Source: Pseudomonas lalkuanensis (GTDB taxonomy: Bacteria; Pseudomonadota; Gammaproteobacteria; Pseudomonadales; Pseudomonadaceae). Taken from it: a DNA stretch of 64,000 nt. Both the position numbers and the translations under genes were made by a program. Numbering within the stretch: position 1 is the first letter of the stretch; every line of letters begins with the position of its first letter. A model generated the notes under the pieces. It made no database searches, was not told the origin of the DNA, and worked only from the letters and a program-made list of their open reading frames with translations. The stretch covers positions 5,932,001 to 5,996,000 of the forward strand of contig NZ_CP043311.1 in NCBI RefSeq assembly GCF_008807375.1. The letters run 5' to 3'. This document shows, piece by piece, positions 62,313-64,000 of this stretch.

Positions 62313-64000
62313 ATGCATGACGATCTCTCCCTCCTCCTGAACTCCCTCAACGACGCTCAACGCCAGGCCGTAGCGGCCTCGCTGGGACGTCAACTGGTGC
62401 TTGCCGGCGCCGGTTCCGGCAAGACCCGCGTGCTGGTGCACCGCATCGCCTGGCTGATCCAGGTGGAGCAGGCCTCGCCGCATTCGATCCTGTCGGTCAC
62501 CTTCACCAACAAGGCCGCCGCCGAGATGCGCCAGCGCATCGAGCAACTGCTGGGGATCAACCCGGCGGGCATGTGGGTCGGCACCTTCCACGGCTTGGCG
62601 CACCGCCTGTTGCGCGCCCACTGGCAGGAAGCGGGCCTGGCCGAGAATTTCCAGATCCTCGACAGCGACGACCAGCAGCGCCTGGTCAAGCGGGTGATCC
62701 GCGACCTGGGCCTCGACGAGCAGCGCTGGCCGGCACGCCAGGCGCAGTGGTTCATCAACGGGCAGAAGGACGAGGGCATCCGTCCGCAGCACATCCAGGC
62801 CGGCGGCGACCTGTTCCTCGGCACCATGCTGAAGATCTATGAAGCCTACGAGGCGGCCTGCGCGCGCACCGGGGTGATCGACTTCTCCGAACTGCTGCTG
62901 CGCGCCCTCGACCTCTGGCGCGACCGCCCGAGCCTGCTGGAGCACTACCAGCGGCGCTTCCGCCACGTGCTGGTGGACGAGTTCCAGGACACCAACGCCG
63001 TGCAGTACGCCTGGCTGCGCCTGCTGGCCAAGGGTGGCCAGAGCCTGATGGTGGTGGGTGACGACGACCAGTCGATCTACGGCTGGCGCGGCGCGCGGAT
63101 CGAGAACATCCAGCAGTTCTCCAGCGATTTCCCCGACACCGAGGTAATTCGCCTGGAGCAGAACTACCGCTCCACCGCGGGCATCCTCAAGGCCGCCAAC
63201 GCCCTGATCGCCAATAACCAGGGGCGCTTGGGCAAGGAGCTGTGGACCGAGGGCGAAGACGGCGAACCCATCGGCCTGTATGCCGCGTTCAACGAGCACG
63301 ACGAAGCCCGCTACGTGGTGGAGAGCATCGAGAGCGCCTTGAAAGACGGCATGGCCCGCAGCGAGATCGCCATCCTCTACCGCTCCAACGCCCAGTCGCG
63401 GGTGCTGGAAGAGGCCCTGCTGCGGGAAAAGATCCCCTACCGCATCTATGGCGGCCAGCGCTTCTTCGAACGTGCCGAGATCAAGAACGCCATGGCCTAC
63501 CTGCGCCTGCTCGACGGCCGTGGCAACGACGCCGCGCTGGAGCGGGTGATCAACGTACCGCCGCGCGGCATCGGCGAGAAAACCGTGGAAAGCATCCGCG
63601 AGTTCTCCCGCGTCAACGACGTCTCGATGTGGGAAGCGATGCGCCTGATGATCGCCAACAAGGCCCTGGCCGGTCGCGCCTCCAGTGCCCTGGGGGCCTT
63701 CATGGAGCTGATCGAGAACCTCACCGCCAAGTGCCTGGACATGCCCCTGCACCTGATGACCCAGACGGTCATCGAGCAGAGCGGCCTGGTGGCCTATCAC
63801 AAGGACGAGAAGGGCGAGAAAGGTCAGGCCCGGGTGGAAAACCTGGAAGAACTGGTCAGCGCCGCCCGCGCCTTCGAGAACGAAGAGCCCGAGGACGACC
63901 TCACCCCGCTGCAGGCCTTCCTCAGCCACGCCTCGCTGGAGGCCGGGGAAACCCAGGCCGATGCCTTCGAGGACAGCGTGCAACTGATGACCCTGCACAG
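62313..64000 (+). CDS. uvrD: UvrD helicase (DNA helicase II), N-terminal part
   Basis: UvrD unwinds DNA in nucleotide-excision and mismatch repair. The first 562 codons are in the window and the gene runs off the right edge. Walker A AGAGSGKT is at residues 31-38; motif II VLVDEFQDTNAVQY includes D222-E223; VVGDDDQSIYGWRGA and LEQNYRST follow, and IPYRIYGGQRFFERAEIKN is typical of UvrD. The reading frame stays open to the window edge and the last residues (VQLMTLHS) begin motif V. GGDEF-EAL is divergent upstream. Confidence 0.97.
   Translation, partial: MHDDLSLLLNSLNDAQRQAVAASLGRQLVLAGAGSGKTRVLVHRIAWLIQVEQASPHSILSVTFTNKAAAEMRQRIEQLLGINPAGMWVGTFHGLAHRLLRAHWQEAGLAENFQILDSDDQQRLVKRVIRDLGLDEQRWPARQAQWFINGQKDEGIRPQHIQAGGDLFLGTMLKIYEAYEAACARTGVIDFSELLLRALDLWRDRPSLLEHYQRRFRHVLVDEFQDTNAVQYAWLRLLAKGGQSLMVVGDDDQSIYGWRGARIENIQQFSSDFPDTEVIRLEQNYRSTAGILKAANALIANNQGRLGKELWTEGEDGEPIGLYAAFNEHDEARYVVESIESALKDGMARSEIAILYRSNAQSRVLEEALLREKIPYRIYGGQRFFERAEIKNAMAYLRLLDGRGNDAALERVINVPPRGIGEKTVESIREFSRVNDVSMWEAMRLMIANKALAGRASSALGAFMELIENLTAKCLDMPLHLMTQTVIEQSGLVAYHKDEKGEKGQARVENLEELVSAARAFENEEPEDDLTPLQAFLSHASLEAGETQADAFEDSVQLMTLH

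Overview
The window is ordinary chromosomal DNA of a Pseudomonas species (Gammaproteobacteria): high G+C, dense coding, heavy C/G third-position use, REP elements with the typical GGAGCGA...TCGCTCC arms, and a gene order I recall from the terminal part of P. aeruginosa and P. putida chromosomes (oxyR-recG ... rubredoxins-ubiC-ubiA-phoBR-phoU-pstBACS, then purEK-adhA-aspA, then pycAB-pycR-zwf-trhP-uvrD). About 60 protein genes were found. I saw no tRNA, rRNA, CRISPR array, phage, IS element or obvious pseudogene. Two genes are cut by the window edges: an epimerase-like gene on the left and uvrD on the right.

Layout. 1-5.7 kb: exbB-exbD-tonB energy-transduction operon, then oxyR-recG. 5.7-12.1 kb: a YbaK-HDOD protein, an SCP2-like small protein, HU, rubredoxin reductase with two rubredoxins, ubiC-ubiA and a small secreted protein. 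12.1-25.3 kb: the phosphate block. PhoB-PhoR, a CNNM/CBS transporter-like protein, an M23 peptidase and a response regulator lead into phoU, pstB, pstA, pstC and pstS, all on the minus strand. Three separate PhoB boxes can be read by eye, each 10 nt from a plausible -10: a four-half-site array before pstS, one in the pstS-pstC gap and one before phoB. 25.3-35.4 kb: a PQQ-type sugar dehydrogenase lipoprotein, an MFS transporter, a thioesterase, a four-gene MacAB-like ABC exporter with two permeases, a hexose-6-phosphate mutarotase and two small envelope proteins. 35.5-41 kb: purEK, with an intrinsic terminator in its leader, then adhA, a LysR regulator and aspA. 41-49.7 kb: an accessory-looking stretch rich in REPs: MocR regulator, PaiB-like protein, two GNATs, an XRE regulator facing a sodium:amino-acid symporter and asparaginase, a lytic transglycosylase lipoprotein that seems to start at CTG, and a divergent EAL protein. 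50-64 kb: two-subunit pyruvate carboxylase pycAB with its LysR regulator, a thioredoxin-like protein, an RpiR regulator divergent from zwf with a perfect 15-bp operator between them, trhP, a GGDEF-EAL protein and uvrD.

How it works together. The window joins phosphate sensing and uptake (PhoBR/PstSCAB/PhoU), TonB-dependent transport energy, oxidative stress control, ubiquinone synthesis, purine synthesis and central carbon control (pyruvate carboxylase, glucose-6-phosphate dehydrogenase, aspartate/asparagine breakdown). I found no clearly new defence or mobile system. The most useful signals are regulatory: the Pho box architecture, the RpiR operator, the purE leader terminator and the palindrome between pycA and pycR. 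The unusual gene-level points are the CTG start and the split MacB-like exporter. All family and locus comparisons are from memory; no search was run.
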